Assembly (NCBI RefSeq): GCF_004345245.1
Contig: NZ_SLUQ01000005.1
Location: forward strand, 434,001-498,000
Direction of reading: 5' to 3'
DNA length: 64,000 bases
DNA from: Rhizobium sp. BK251
Lineage (GTDB): Bacteria; Pseudomonadota; Alphaproteobacteria; Rhizobiales; Rhizobiaceae
A program made the position numbers and the translations under genes. The notes under the pieces are model-generated. The model made no database searches, was not told the origin of the DNA, and saw nothing but the letters and a program-made list of their open reading frames with translations. Of the stretch, positions 45,951 to 55,152 are shown piece after piece (position 1 is the stretch's first letter; the number at the start of each line of letters is the position of its first letter).

Positions 45951-46613
45951 ATGATCGTGATGGCGCTGGATACGGCCGGTACGGATTGCGCTGCCGCGAT
46001 CTATGACAGCGGCAGCGGTACTGTATTGGCCGAAGTGACGGACCCGATAGGTCGCGGTCACGCCGAACATCTCATGGGCATCATCGACAAGGCTCTGGCG
46101 CAGGCGGGGATTACCCTGAAGGCGGTGGAGCGTGTTGCCGTGACGGTTGGTCCGGGCTCATTCACCGGCATTCGCGTCGGTGTCGCCGCTGCCCGCGGTT
46201 TTGCGCTCTCGCTCGCCGTGCCTGCCGTCGGCGTTTCCACCCTGGAGGTCCTAGCCGCAGCCGAGCTTGAACGCATGCCGGGTCGCCCGGTGCTCGCCGG
46301 CATGGACGCCAAGCGCGGCGAAGTCTACCTGCAGCCGTTCGATGCCACTGGTGCGGCACTTGCCGAGCCGCAGGCCGTCACCATCGAAGACGCCCGTGCC
46401 GCAGCCGCTGTCTTCGACGGCGAGCTCGCCGGATCCGCGGTACCTTTGATGCGTGGAGAGGCTGCTGGCAACGGTGAGCCAGACCATTTTCCAATCTCGA
46501 TCGTGGCGAGGCTCGGCGCGATGGCGCGCGCGGATCAGGGCAGGCCGAAGCCGATTTACCTGCGTGGACCGGATGCGAAGCCGCAGTCGGGATTTGCGGT
46601 GGCCCGGGTGTGA
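45951..46613 (+). CDS. tsaB: tRNA threonylcarbamoyladenosine biosynthesis protein TsaB
   Basis: TsaB is the partner of TsaD in t6A modification of tRNA position 37. The 220-residue ASKHA-fold protein has ALDTAGTDCAAAIYD, GRGHAEHLMGIID, VTVGPGSFTGIRVGVAAARG and VLAGMDAKRGEVYLQ, all typical of TsaB. It overlaps rimI by four bases, a common pairing. Confidence 0.95.
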   Translation: MIVMALDTAGTDCAAAIYDSGSGTVLAEVTDPIGRGHAEHLMGIIDKALAQAGITLKAVERVAVTVGPGSFTGIRVGVAAARGFALSLAVPAVGVSTLEVLAAAELERMPGRPVLAGMDAKRGEVYLQPFDATGAALAEPQAVTIEDARAAAAVFDGELAGSAVPLMRGEAAGNGEPDHFPISIVARLGAMARADQGRPKPIYLRGPDAKPQSGFAVARV

Positions 46614-47113
46614 AAACGATGCTGGAATCCTACCTTACACTGAAACGGGAATTCGAGATCGTCGCCATGGGGTCTGACGATTGCGTTGCCGTTTCCATCC
46701 TTCATGGCGAGCGCTTTCCGCGGCCGTGGGGCGATGGCGAATTTCATAGCCTCCTCAGCCAGGACACGGTCTTCGGATTTGTCGCCAGGCAGACGAATGC
46801 GATCCTGAAGAAGCCGCTCGCCGGCTTCGTCCTCGCAAGGGAAGCCGCCGGCGAAGGCGAAATCCTGACGATCGCGGTCCAGCCAAAGCTCGCCCGCAGC
46901 GGTCTCGGCTGGCGGCTGATGCAGGCTGCGATGCGCGAGGTTCGCAATCGGGGCGGCGAGAGCATGTTCCTCGAGGTGGACGGCGCCAATGTCCCCGCAA
47001 TCGGGCTCTACCGGAAGCTCGGGTTCGAGAAGGTCGGTGAACGCCGCGCCTACTACGTGGACGAAAGCGGGGCAAAGTCGACGGCGCTTGTCATGAAGCG
47101 CGTTCTTCGCTAG
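46610..47113 (+). CDS. rimI: Ribosomal protein N-acetyltransferase RimI
   Basis: The 167-residue GNAT protein has FPRPWGDGEFHSLL, GFVLAREAAGEGEILTIAVQPKLARSGLGWRLM (acetyl-CoA loop) and FLEVDGANVPAIGLYRKLGFEKVGERRAYY, the RimI pattern for acetylating ribosomal protein S18 or other N-termini. GTG 46610 overlaps the tsaB stop; ATG 46619 is an equally possible start. The tsaB-rimI pair and following fur-family gene form a conserved alphaproteobacterial string. Confidence 0.92.
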   Translation: MKTMLESYLTLKREFEIVAMGSDDCVAVSILHGERFPRPWGDGEFHSLLSQDTVFGFVARQTNAILKKPLAGFVLAREAAGEGEILTIAVQPKLARSGLGWRLMQAAMREVRNRGGESMFLEVDGANVPAIGLYRKLGFEKVGERRAYYVDESGAKSTALVMKRVLR

Positions 47114-47156
47114 TTGCCTAGTTTCGAACGTGAAATCTTTTTGAAGGCCAGATCGG

Positions 47157-47585
47157 ATGACAGAAGTCGCCAAATCTTTGGAGGAGCTTTGCGTCGAGCG
47201 CGGCATGCGTATGACCGAGCAGCGCCGCGTCATCGCGCGCATCCTCGAGGATTCGGAAGACCATCCGGATGTCGAGGAGCTTTATCGCCGCTCGGTCAAG
47301 GTTGACGCCAAGATCTCCATCTCCACGGTCTATCGCACGGTCAAGCTCTTCGAGGATGCGGGCATTATCGAACGCCATGATTTCCGCGACGGTCGCTCGC
47401 GCTATGAGACCGTGCCCGAGGAGCACCACGACCATCTGATCGACCTCAAGACGGGTTCGGTCATCGAGTTCCATTCGTCGGAAATTGAGGCCCTGCAGGA
47501 GCGCATTGCGCGCGAACACGGCTTTAAGCTGGTCGACCACCGGCTCGAACTTTACGGCGTCCCGCTGAAGAAGGACGAGCGGTGA
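47157..47585 (+). CDS. fur: Fur-family metalloregulator (rhizobial Fur/Mur type)
   Basis: The 142-residue DNA-binding protein has the Fur winged helix (RMTEQRRVIARILEDSEDHPDVEELY, then ISISTVYRTVKLFEDAGII) and the regulatory metal site EEHHDHLID. The Cys pair that binds structural zinc in E. coli Fur (HHDHLICLDC) is replaced (HHDHLIDLKT). Rhizobial Fur proteins of this type respond to manganese and are called Mur; iron control in these bacteria is mainly by RirA and Irr. Metal preference cannot be read directly. Confidence 0.88.
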   Translation: MTEVAKSLEELCVERGMRMTEQRRVIARILEDSEDHPDVEELYRRSVKVDAKISISTVYRTVKLFEDAGIIERHDFRDGRSRYETVPEEHHDHLIDLKTGSVIEFHSSEIEALQERIAREHGFKLVDHRLELYGVPLKKDER

Positions 47586-47615
47586 GGCGATGGCCAGGGC
47601 CTGGGAGAGCGTGAT

Positions 47616-48413
47616 TTGATCGTCTGGCTGCGCATCGGCTTCATTGCCGTTGCCATTGTCGCCGTCAGTATCGTCCTCCTGCCGTTGCAGTGCATCTGCC
47701 TCTATTTCGACTGGAAACCGCGTCGCTACCTTCCGCGGCTGTGGCATCGCACCATCTGCTTCCTGTTCGGCATCCGCATTCGCATCGCCGGGCGCCTCGA
47801 GTCACGCCGCCCGTTGATGCTTGCTTCCAATCACGCCTCATGGCTGGACATCATGGTGCTGTCCGCGGTTGCCGACGTGGCTTTCATCGCCAAGTCGGAA
47901 GTTCGGACTTGGCCGATATTCGGCACGCTGGCGCGCCTTCAGAAGAGCGTTTTCATCGCCCGGGAGCAGAAGCGCAAGACTGGCAGCCAGGTGAACGAGA
48001 TCGCCGAGCGCCTCGCTGGCGGCGAGATCATGGTGCTGTTTCCCGAAGGCACGACCTCCGACGGAAACAGGCTGCTCGAAGTGAAGTCTTCGCTCTTCGG
48101 GGCCGCGACTGCTGCGGTGCCCCATTCGCCGACTGGCACTGTCTATGTCCAGCCGGTTGCGATCGCCTACTCCGGCATCCACGGCATCGCGATGGGTCGC
48201 TACCATCGCCCGATTGCCGCCTGGCCGGGCGACATCGAACTCCTGCCACACCTGAAGGGCATCCTCCAATGCGGCGCCATCGATGTGGATGTCTGCTTCG
48301 GCGAGGCCGTCGAATACGATGCGGAGACCAACCGCAAGGAGGCGAGTGCGGCCATCGCCAGGCGCATCCGCAACCTGCTGGCAAGCAAGCTGCGCGGCCG
48401 TGAGATCGCATGA
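47616..48413 (+). CDS. olsA: 1-acyl-glycerol-3-phosphate-type acyltransferase, probable lyso-ornithine lipid acyltransferase OlsA
   Basis: The 265-residue membrane-anchored acyltransferase has an N-terminal membrane helix (LRIGFIAVAIVAVSIVLLPLQ), the catalytic NHASWLD (HX4D) motif, and the acyl-acceptor motif FPEGTTSDGNRL. In S. meliloti the PlsC homologue in this neighbourhood is OlsA, which O-acylates lyso-ornithine lipid made by OlsB (olsB is 15 kb away here). The OlsA assignment relies on that remembered synteny; a PlsC role in phospholipid synthesis is the alternative. The start is TTG, with GGGAGAG upstream. Confidence 0.85.
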   Translation: MIVWLRIGFIAVAIVAVSIVLLPLQCICLYFDWKPRRYLPRLWHRTICFLFGIRIRIAGRLESRRPLMLASNHASWLDIMVLSAVADVAFIAKSEVRTWPIFGTLARLQKSVFIAREQKRKTGSQVNEIAERLAGGEIMVLFPEGTTSDGNRLLEVKSSLFGAATAAVPHSPTGTVYVQPVAIAYSGIHGIAMGRYHRPIAAWPGDIELLPHLKGILQCGAIDVDVCFGEAVEYDAETNRKEASAAIARRIRNLLASKLRGREIA

Positions 48414-48471
48414 GCGTCCGGCATTTACTTTTTTGATTTTCTCCAGGACCAAAAACCACTAAATAGCGGCC

Positions 48472-49875
48472 ATGACCCAGGATACCGCACTCCTTCAGGC
48501 CCAGGATACAAATATCCGCAAGGGCTCCAACAGCCGCAAGGTCTTCATCAAGACCTATGGCTGCCAGATGAACGTCTACGATTCCGTCCGCATGTCCGAT
48601 GCGCTGGCGAAGGATGGGTATGAGCCGACCGAGGATATGGAGGAGGCCGATCTCGTGCTCCTCAATACCTGTCATATCCGCGAGAAGGCCGCAGAGAAGG
48701 TATATTCCGCTCTTGGCCGCCTCAGGGACATGAAGAAGCAGCGTGCCGGCGAGGGCCGCGACATGATGATCGGGGTCACGGGCTGCGTCGCTCAGGCCGA
48801 GGGCGAGGAGATTCTTCGCCGTGCGCCGGCCGTCGATGTCGTGATCGGTCCCCAGACCTACCATCGCCTGCCGGAGGCGCTGCGCCGCGCCAAGGGTGGT
48901 GAGCGGGTCGTCGATACGGAATACGCAATCGAGGACAAGTTCGAGCACTTGCCGCTTGCCGAGAAGGCGAAGATCCGCAAACGCGGGGTTACGGCTTTCC
49001 TGACCGTGCAGGAGGGCTGCGACAAGTTCTGCACCTTCTGCGTCGTTCCCTATACCCGCGGATCCGAGGTCTCGCGGCCGGTGCATCAGATCGTCGAAGA
49101 GGCCGAGAAACTGGTCGACGGCGGGGTTCGCGAGATCACCCTCCTCGGCCAGAATGTCAACGCCTGGCACGGCGAAGGCCCGCGTGGCGAAGAGTGGAGC
49201 CTCGGCGACCTGCTCTACAGGCTCGCGGAAATCCCCGGCCTGGCGCGCCTGCGCTACACCACCAGCCATCCGCGCGACATGGACGATCGGCTGATCGATG
49301 CCCACCGCAACCTGCGCATGCTGATGCCTTACCTGCATCTGCCGGTCCAGGCTGGCTCGAATCGGATTCTGAAGGCCATGAACCGGCGTCATACCGCATC
49401 GGAATATGTCGCCCTGATAGAGCGCATCCGCGCAGCGCGGCCGGATATCGCGATATCCGGCGATTTCATCGTCGGTTTTCCGGGCGAGACAGACGCGGAT
49501 TTTGAGGATACACTTAGGCTGGTTGAGGAGGTGCGCTATGCGCAGGCCTTCTCGTTCAAATACTCGACGCGCCCGGGAACGCCCGGTGCTGAACTGAAGG
49601 ATCAGGTGCCGGAAGAGGTCAAGGCCAGACGGCTGGAGAAACTGCAGGCGCTTCTCTTGAAGCAGCAGCAGGAATTCGCGGAATCCTGCGTCGGCAAGGT
49701 CATAGATCTTCTGCTTGAAAAGCCGGGTCGGATGCCCGGCCAGTTGATAGGTCGTTCTCCTTGGCTTCAGTCGGTGAATGTTGATGCAAAAGCATCGCAA
49801 ATCGGTGACATTATTCGTGTGCGAATCACGGGAATAAGCACCAACAGTCTGTTCGCCGAGGTGGTGAGCAACTGA
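48472..49875 (+). CDS. miaB: tRNA-2-methylthio-N6-dimethylallyladenosine synthase MiaB
   Basis: This radical SAM methylthiotransferase modifies A37 of tRNAs reading UNN codons. The 467-residue protein has the N-terminal MTTase domain with three cluster Cys ([32 protein letters not shown]), the radical [11 protein letters not shown] motif, and a C-terminal TRAM domain (around DLLLEKPG to TNSLFAEVV). It is followed directly by the phoH-like gene, as in many alphaproteobacteria. Confidence 0.97.
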   Translation: MTQDTALLQAQDTNIRKGSNSRKVFIKTYGCQMNVYDSVRMSDALAKDGYEPTEDMEEADLVLLNTCHIREKAAEKVYSALGRLRDMKKQRAGEGRDMMIGVTGCVAQAEGEEILRRAPAVDVVIGPQTYHRLPEALRRAKGGERVVDTEYAIEDKFEHLPLAEKAKIRKRGVTAFLTVQEGCDKFCTFCVVPYTRGSEVSRPVHQIVEEAEKLVDGGVREITLLGQNVNAWHGEGPRGEEWSLGDLLYRLAEIPGLARLRYTTSHPRDMDDRLIDAHRNLRMLMPYLHLPVQAGSNRILKAMNRRHTASEYVALIERIRAARPDIAISGDFIVGFPGETDADFEDTLRLVEEVRYAQAFSFKYSTRPGTPGAELKDQVPEEVKARRLEKLQALLLKQQQEFAESCVGKVIDLLLEKPGRMPGQLIGRSPWLQSVNVDAKASQIGDIIRVRITGISTNSLFAEVVSN

Positions 49876-49899
49876 TTGGAAAACAGGGAGCCTGACCGC

Positions 49900-50961
49900 T
49901 TGAACGGACAAGAATTGGTTTCTTCATCATCGCGCCAGCCACGCACCGCGAGCGACGCCAATCACTTCGTCTTGACCTTCGAGAACAACAGGTTCGCCAG
50001 CGAACTCTTCGGACAATTCGATCAGAATCTGAAGCTTCTGGAAGAGCGGCTCGGTATCGACGCGCGCGCCAGGGGCAATTCCGTGGTGATCAGCGGCGAC
50101 GTTCTCGCAACCAATCAGGCGCGGCGTACGCTGGACTACCTCTATGACAAGCTCCAGAAAGGCGGAACGGTAGAGCGTTCCGACGTAGAAGGCGCGATCC
50201 GGATGGCGGTAGCCGCTGATGACCAGCTGACCCTGCCGACCATGGAAAGGAAGGCTAAGCTGACGATGGCGCAGATTTCGACCCGCAAGAAGACGATCAT
50301 TGCCCGCACGCCGACCCAGGACGCCTATATGCGCGCGCTGGAGCGTTCCGAGCTCGTTCTGGGCGTGGGTCCCGCCGGCACCGGCAAGACCTATCTCGCG
50401 GTTGCCCATGCCGCCCAGCTTCTGGAACGCGGGGCCGTGGACAAGATCATCCTCTCTCGTCCGGCGGTCGAAGCGGGCGAGCGCCTGGGCTTCCTGCCCG
50501 GCGACATGAAGGAGAAGGTCGATCCCTATCTGCGCCCGCTCTACGACGCTCTCTATGACATGATGCCGGGCGACAAGGTGGAGCGCGCAATCACCGCGGG
50601 CGTCATCGAAATCGCGCCGCTCGCCTTCATGCGCGGCCGAACGCTGGCCAATGCGGCGGTCATCCTTGACGAGGCCCAGAACACCACTTCGATGCAGATG
50701 AAGATGTTCCTGACACGTCTCGGCGAGAATTCGCGGATGATCGTCACCGGCGACCCGAGCCAGATCGACCTGCCGCGCGGCGTCAAGTCGGGCCTCGTGG
50801 AGGCCCTGCAGCTGCTGAACAGTGTCGAAGGTATCTCGATCGTGCGTTTCAAGGATACGGACGTCGTTCGCCATCCGCTCGTCGCGCGTATCGTCCGGGC
50901 CTATGACGCAACTTACACATCGTCCGGCGACGGCGCCTCAGAGGATGGCCGGCAAGACTGA
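49900..50961 (+). CDS. PhoH-family ATPase (PhoH-like, YbeZ type)
   Basis: The 353-residue protein has an N-terminal KH-like region and a PhoH ATPase domain with Walker [49 protein letters not shown] and Walker [11 protein letters not shown]. It pairs with YbeY in RNA metabolism. No ATG lies at the start; TTG 49900 has AGGGAG nine bases upstream, and TTG 49876 is an alternative. It overlaps ybeY by one base (TGATG). Confidence 0.93.
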   Translation: MNGQELVSSSSRQPRTASDANHFVLTFENNRFASELFGQFDQNLKLLEERLGIDARARGNSVVISGDVLATNQARRTLDYLYDKLQKGGTVERSDVEGAIRMAVAADDQLTLPTMERKAKLTMAQISTRKKTIIARTPTQDAYMRALERSELVLGVGPAGTGKTYLAVAHAAQLLERGAVDKIILSRPAVEAGERLGFLPGDMKEKVDPYLRPLYDALYDMMPGDKVERAITAGVIEIAPLAFMRGRTLANAAVILDEAQNTTSMQMKMFLTRLGENSRMIVTGDPSQIDLPRGVKSGLVEALQLLNSVEGISIVRFKDTDVVRHPLVARIVRAYDATYTSSGDGASEDGRQD

Positions 50962-51485
50962 TGCCGGCGCAGCACGAAATGCCCGAGATCGATATTCAGA
51001 TCGCCGTGGAGGAGGGCGACTGGCCCTCCGAGGAGACGTTGCAGCCTCTGGCCGAGCGTGTGCTCGGCGCGGCGGCGCGTTACCTGCACGACAAACAGGG
51101 CCAGCCTTTCCAGAAGACGCCGTCGGAATTGTCCTTGGTGTTCACGGACGACGCCTCGATCCGCGAGATCAACGCCGAATGGCGCAATCTCGACAAACCG
51201 ACCAACGTGCTTTCCTTTCCCGCATTCCCGCTGCAGCCGGGAAAGATGCCTGGTCCGATGCTCGGCGATATCGTGATCGCCAAGGAGACCGTCGAACGAG
51301 AGGCCGTAGAACTGGAGAAGCCTTTCGAGGCCCATCTTACCCATCTCATGGTCCACGGTTTCTTGCATCTTTTTGGCTATGACCATATGAATATATCGGA
51401 AGCCGAAATTATGGAGGGGTTGGAGACTCGCATTTTGGCGGTTCTCGGCCTATCTGACCCCTATGCGGGTCAAGACCCGGTATAA
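50961..51485 (+). CDS. ybeY: Endoribonuclease YbeY
   Basis: The 174-residue zinc-dependent endoribonuclease takes part in 16S rRNA 3'-end maturation and ribosome quality control. The diagnostic [11 protein letters not shown] (HxxxHxxxxxH) zinc motif is near the C-terminus, preceded by [10 protein letters not shown] and [10 protein letters not shown]. In S. meliloti YbeY loss resembles loss of Hfq. The gene lies in the order miaB-phoH-ybeY-tlyC-lnt. Confidence 0.96.
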   Translation: MPAQHEMPEIDIQIAVEEGDWPSEETLQPLAERVLGAAARYLHDKQGQPFQKTPSELSLVFTDDASIREINAEWRNLDKPTNVLSFPAFPLQPGKMPGPMLGDIVIAKETVEREAVELEKPFEAHLTHLMVHGFLHLFGYDHMNISEAEIMEGLETRILAVLGLSDPYAGQDPV

Positions 51486-51498
51486 CCAGACTGGAACC

Positions 51499-52674
51499 AT
51501 GAACGACTTTTCATCACGACCGGCCGCTGAGGCCAAGGATGCCACTGAATCGGCTTCGTCCGACGAGGGTGGCAGTAGTAGCACCAGAAGTTCTGGCAAA
51601 TCCCTTACATCCTTCTGGGCGCGTGCCGCCCGGATTCTGCGACCCTCTCAGGGTGCGCGGCTGAGAGAGGATCTCGCCGACGCGCTGATGACCAATTCGG
51701 CCGAGGACGATGCGTTTTCGCCGGATGAGAGGGCGATGCTCAATAATATCCTCCGCTTCCGCGAGGTGCGCGTCGAGGACGTGATGGTGCCCCGCGCAGA
51801 CATAGAGGCGATCGACCAGAACCTGACGATAGGCGAACTGATGATCCTCTTCGAGGAATCCGGCCGCTCGCGCATGCCTGTCTATTGCGACACGCTCGAC
51901 GACCCGCGAGGGATGGTCCATATCCGCGACCTGCTTTCCTATATTGCCAAGCAGGCCCGCAACAAGCGACGCAGCAGCGTCAAGGCCGCGCCGCCGCCGG
52001 CCGAGCAGGCGTCGGGGGAGAGGCCCGAGAAGGCTCCGCGCGTGCTGAAATCGAATTTCGATCTCTCGCGCGTCGACCTGCAGAAGACCGTCGTGGAGGC
52101 CGGCATCATCCGCAAGATCCTGTTCGTGCCGCCTTCCATGCTCGCTTCGGATCTCCTGCGTCGCATGCAGGTGAACCGCACCCAGATGGCTCTTGTCATC
52201 GACGAATACGGTGGAACCGACGGCCTGGCCTCGCATGAGGATATCGTCGAAATGGTTGTCGGTGAAATCGATGACGAACACGACGACGAAGAGGCCATGT
52301 TCAAGCAGGTGTCCGAGGACGTCTTCGTCGCCGATGCTCGCGTTGAACTCGAAGAAATTGCCGAGGCCATCGGGCCGGACTTCGACGTCAGCGAGCAGAT
52401 TGACGATGTCGATACGCTCGGCGGCCTGATCTTCTCGGCGCTTGGACGCATACCGGTGCGCGGCGAGCTCGTGCAGGCATTGCCCGGCTTCGAGTTCCAG
52501 ATTCTGGATGCCGATCCCCGCCGCATCAAGCGGGTGCGCATCACCCGCAAACGTCACCCCCTCCGCCGCAGGCCGACGCGAAGCGATGGCGAGGGCCTGC
52601 TCCCCGATCGCGAGGTGTCGCTGCAGGACATTCCCGCCGACGATGGCGGGGCAGGTCGCCCGGCGGCCAACTGA
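51499..52674 (+). CDS. tlyC: CBS-domain CorC/TlyC-like protein
   Basis: The 391-residue protein has two CBS domains (around VEDVMVPRADIEAIDQNLTI and VDLQKTVVEAGIIRKILFVPPSML) and a C-terminal CorC_HlyC transporter-associated domain (DVSEQIDDVDTLGGLIFSALGRIPVRGE). It lacks the DUF21 membrane domain, so it is a cytoplasmic CorC/YbeX type, tied in other bacteria to ribosome and Mg2+/Co2+ homeostasis. The hemolysin name is historical. ATG 51499 is preferred to an earlier frame start overlapping ybeY. Confidence 0.9.
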   Translation: MNDFSSRPAAEAKDATESASSDEGGSSSTRSSGKSLTSFWARAARILRPSQGARLREDLADALMTNSAEDDAFSPDERAMLNNILRFREVRVEDVMVPRADIEAIDQNLTIGELMILFEESGRSRMPVYCDTLDDPRGMVHIRDLLSYIAKQARNKRRSSVKAAPPPAEQASGERPEKAPRVLKSNFDLSRVDLQKTVVEAGIIRKILFVPPSMLASDLLRRMQVNRTQMALVIDEYGGTDGLASHEDIVEMVVGEIDDEHDDEEAMFKQVSEDVFVADARVELEEIAEAIGPDFDVSEQIDDVDTLGGLIFSALGRIPVRGELVQALPGFEFQILDADPRRIKRVRITRKRHPLRRRPTRSDGEGLLPDREVSLQDIPADDGGAGRPAAN

Positions 52675-52703
52675 TCATCTTTCGATGCTTCCCCAACGGC
52701 TGG

Positions 52704-52730
52704 AGGCGCAGGACAAAGTGCGCCTTTTTT
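52704..52730 (+). terminator. Terminator after tlyC-like gene
   Basis: AGGCGCA (52704-52710) and TGCGCCT (52719-52725) flank an eight-base loop, followed by six T. It lies 30 bp after the stop and should separate the miaB-phoH-ybeY-tlyC unit from lnt. Confidence 0.82.
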
Positions 52731-52807
52731 GAAAGACTGCATATGGTTGATTCGCGGCGCGGCAGGGGCGCTGCAACCGAAGCGGTTCAGCGGAAGGGAG
52801 CGCGCGC

Positions 52808-54397
52808 ATGGAATGGCTTGCGGACAGGGTCATCCTCGTCTGGGGTTTGAGGCGCGTCGCGTTGGCAATACTGGCTGGGGCCATTGGGGTTCTGGCCCTG
52901 CCGCCGTTCGGCTTCTTTGCCGCGATGTTCGTTTCCTTCACGCTGCTCGTGTGGCTGCTGGACGGTGCTGCGGCCTCGCCGGGAAGCGGCCTCTTTAGAC
53001 GCCTGTGGCCCGCCTTCCTGACGGGCTGGTTGTTCGGCTTCGGCTATTTCGTCGCGGGGCTCTGGTGGCTCGGCCATGCTCTCATGATCGACGCGGAGGA
53101 GTTCGCCTGGGCGCTACCTTTCGCGATCTTCGGCCTTCCCGCATTCCTCGCCATATTCTACGGCCTTGCATGCGTCGTCGCGCGGCTGCTGTGGTCGGAC
53201 GGCCTTGGCCGCATTGCCGCGCTCGCGGTCGGCTTTGGCGCGCTGGAGTGGTTGCGCAGCGTCGTGCTGACCGGCTTTCCATGGAATGCGGTGGGCTACG
53301 GCGCCATGCCGGTGCCGCTCATGATGCAGTCGGCCCATGTGATCGGCCTGGCGGGGGTGACGACACTAGCGGTCTTTGTCTTCGCCGCTCCGGCGCTCCT
53401 CGGAACGAAACAGGGGGCGAAGCTTGGCGTGAGCGTGGCTGCGCTGCTCTTTCTGGCGCATCTCGGCTATGGCGCCTACGCCCTCTATCTGACACCCGCA
53501 CCACAACCTGCATCGGCCAAAGCGCCGGTCGTGAGGCTTGTGCAGCCGTCGATCGACCAGATGGAGAAGATGGACAGCGATGCAGATCGCGCGGCGATCT
53601 TCGAGCGGCATCTTCAGCTCAGCAAGGAGCCGCCCGCGAACGGAGCCAAGAGACCGGACATCATTGTCTGGCCGGAAACCTCCCTGCCTTTCATCCTCAC
53701 CGAAAATCGCGATGCGCTCGCGCGAATCGCTGAGACGCTGGATGACGACCAGATCCTGATTACTGGCGCGGTGCGCGCCGAGGACATGGGTCCGGGCAAC
53801 CCGCCGCGCTACTACAACTCCGTTTATGTCATCGACGGGCGAGGACAGATTGTCGCAGCCTCCGACAAGGTGCACCTCGTGCCCTTCGGCGAATATGTGC
53901 CCTTCGAGGACCTCCTCATGCAATTCGGCGTCCAGAACGTCGTGGAGATGCCGGGCGGTTTTTCGGCGGCGGCAAGCCGGTCTCTCCTCAACCTTCCGGA
54001 TGGGCTGAAGCTCTACCCGCTCATCTGTTATGAGATCATATTCCCCGATGAGATGACTGGGGACATCGGCAACGCCAATGCCATACTCAACCTTACAAAC
54101 GATGCCTGGTTCGGCTCCACTCCCGGCCCGTTCCAGCATTTTCAGCAGGCGCGGGTGAGGGCGGTCGAGACCGGGCTGCCCCTGATCAGGAGTGCCAACA
54201 GCGGAATTTCGGCCGTGGTTGATTCGCACGGACGCGTTGTCACGGGCCTTGGTCTCAACGATCAGGGCTTCATCGATGCACCTTTCGGGGGTGTCTCTGC
54301 ACGGCCAGCAGGCAGCTGGATGCGGCAGATGTACTCTGGATTGTTGCTGGGTCTGCTGGCATTCGTTGCATTGTTTTCACGCATGGGTTTTATTTGA
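52808..54397 (+). CDS. lnt: Apolipoprotein N-acyltransferase Lnt
   Basis: Lnt adds the third acyl chain to lipoproteins in the inner membrane. The 529-residue protein has several N-terminal membrane segments and a periplasmic nitrilase domain with the catalytic triad: Glu in VWPETSLPF, Lys in SDKVHLVPFGEYVPFE, and Cys in LICYEIIFPDE. A final membrane segment ends the protein. GGAAGGGAGCG precedes the ATG. It lies between the tlyC-like and praR-like genes, as usual in alphaproteobacteria. Confidence 0.97.
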   Translation: MEWLADRVILVWGLRRVALAILAGAIGVLALPPFGFFAAMFVSFTLLVWLLDGAAASPGSGLFRRLWPAFLTGWLFGFGYFVAGLWWLGHALMIDAEEFAWALPFAIFGLPAFLAIFYGLACVVARLLWSDGLGRIAALAVGFGALEWLRSVVLTGFPWNAVGYGAMPVPLMMQSAHVIGLAGVTTLAVFVFAAPALLGTKQGAKLGVSVAALLFLAHLGYGAYALYLTPAPQPASAKAPVVRLVQPSIDQMEKMDSDADRAAIFERHLQLSKEPPANGAKRPDIIVWPETSLPFILTENRDALARIAETLDDDQILITGAVRAEDMGPGNPPRYYNSVYVIDGRGQIVAASDKVHLVPFGEYVPFEDLLMQFGVQNVVEMPGGFSAAASRSLLNLPDGLKLYPLICYEIIFPDEMTGDIGNANAILNLTNDAWFGSTPGPFQHFQQARVRAVETGLPLIRSANSGISAVVDSHGRVVTGLGLNDQGFIDAPFGGVSARPAGSWMRQMYSGLLLGLLAFVALFSRMGFI

Positions 54398-54474
54398 CGG
54401 GCGAATTGACCAAAAACCCCTAAAAATGCATAGTGGTCCTGTTCGCAGTTCTTCACGTATGCTGTACTTGGGTA

Positions 54475-54497
54475 AACGCCACCTACAACGTGGCGTT
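54475..54497 (+). promoter_or_regulatory. Dyad upstream of the praR-like gene
   Basis: AACGCCAC (54475-54482) and GTGGCGTT (54490-54497) form a perfect 8-bp dyad with a 7-bp spacer, 60 bp before the praR-like start. It may be an autoregulatory operator for this DNA-binding protein or a leader hairpin. Confidence 0.45.
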
Positions 54498-54556
54498 ACG
54501 GACGGATCACGGGCATGCCGGCTGCACAAGGACCGAAAATTAACTAGGGCACGACC

Positions 54557-54976
54557 ATGATTGAAAACAAAAAGAAGCCGAACCCCATCGACATCCACGT
54601 CGGCAGCCGCATCCGCCTTCGCCGGACAATGTTAGGCATGAGCCAGGAAAAGCTGGGTGAGAGCCTCGGCATCACCTTCCAGCAGATTCAGAAGTACGAA
54701 AAGGGGACCAACCGCGTCGGCGCAAGCCGCCTCCAGAACATATCGAGCATTCTCAATGTGCCCGTATCGTTTTTCTTCGAGGATGCCCCCGGCGATCATT
54801 CCGCTGGTATGACGGGCATGGCCGAAGCTTCAAGTTCCAACTACGTGGTCGACTTCCTGTCGTCCTCCGAAGGGCTTCAGCTGAACCGTGCCTTCGTCAA
54901 GATTGCCGACGCGAAGGTGCGTCGTAAAGTTGTTGAGCTCGTGAAGGCTCTCGCAGCAGAGGCAGACGCAGACTAA
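54557..54976 (+). CDS. praR: XRE-family transcriptional regulator, PraR/PhrR-like
   Basis: The 139-residue protein has an N-terminal Cro/CI helix-turn-helix (GSRIRLRRTMLGMSQEKLGESLGITFQQIQKYEKGTNRVGASRLQNISSIL-type layout) and a short C-terminal helical domain. It closely fits rhizobial PraR/PhrR regulators, which in other rhizobia repress biofilm and quorum-sensing genes or respond to acid. The metK neighbour fits. Which paralogue this is cannot be settled from sequence alone. A strong terminator follows. Confidence 0.85.
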   Translation: MIENKKKPNPIDIHVGSRIRLRRTMLGMSQEKLGESLGITFQQIQKYEKGTNRVGASRLQNISSILNVPVSFFFEDAPGDHSAGMTGMAEASSSNYVVDFLSSSEGLQLNRAFVKIADAKVRRKVVELVKALAAEADAD

Positions 54977-54996
54977 GCCTTTTGAACGCATCTTGC

Positions 54997-55025
54997 CAAA
55001 AAGCGGCCAAAATGGCCGCTTTTTT
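54997..55025 (+). terminator. Terminator of praR-like gene
   Basis: A 12-bp perfect stem (AAAAAGCGGCCA, 54997-55008, with its complement at 55012-55023), an AAA loop and a T tract lie 20 bp after the stop codon. Confidence 0.92.
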
Positions 55026-55052
55026 GTGTCTAGCGCAAAAAAATACTTTGAA

Positions 55053-55100
55053 CCGCAAGATATAAAGATATATTTATATCCTTCTGCGGCTTGTTTTTTT
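55053..55100 (+). promoter_or_regulatory. AT-rich dyad followed by T tract in the metK leader
   Basis: CCGCA (55053-55057) and TGCGG (55085-55089) enclose a perfect 8-bp dyad GATATAAA (55059-55066) / TTTATATC (55073-55080) with a GATATA spacer. TTGTTTTTTT follows at 55091-55100. As RNA this is an attenuator-like hairpin; as DNA it could be an operator. It starts 100 bp before metK. I do not recognise a known SAM riboswitch here. Confidence 0.45.
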
Positions 55101-55152
55101 GCCGGGAACTGAGTACCAACTTAAGAGCAGTCATTCTTTGAGGGGAATCCCG

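Noticed and set aside
54977..55152. SAM-II or SAM/SAH riboswitch before metK
   Set aside because: Only a simple compound hairpin is evident; no pseudoknot layout or conserved core that I recognise.
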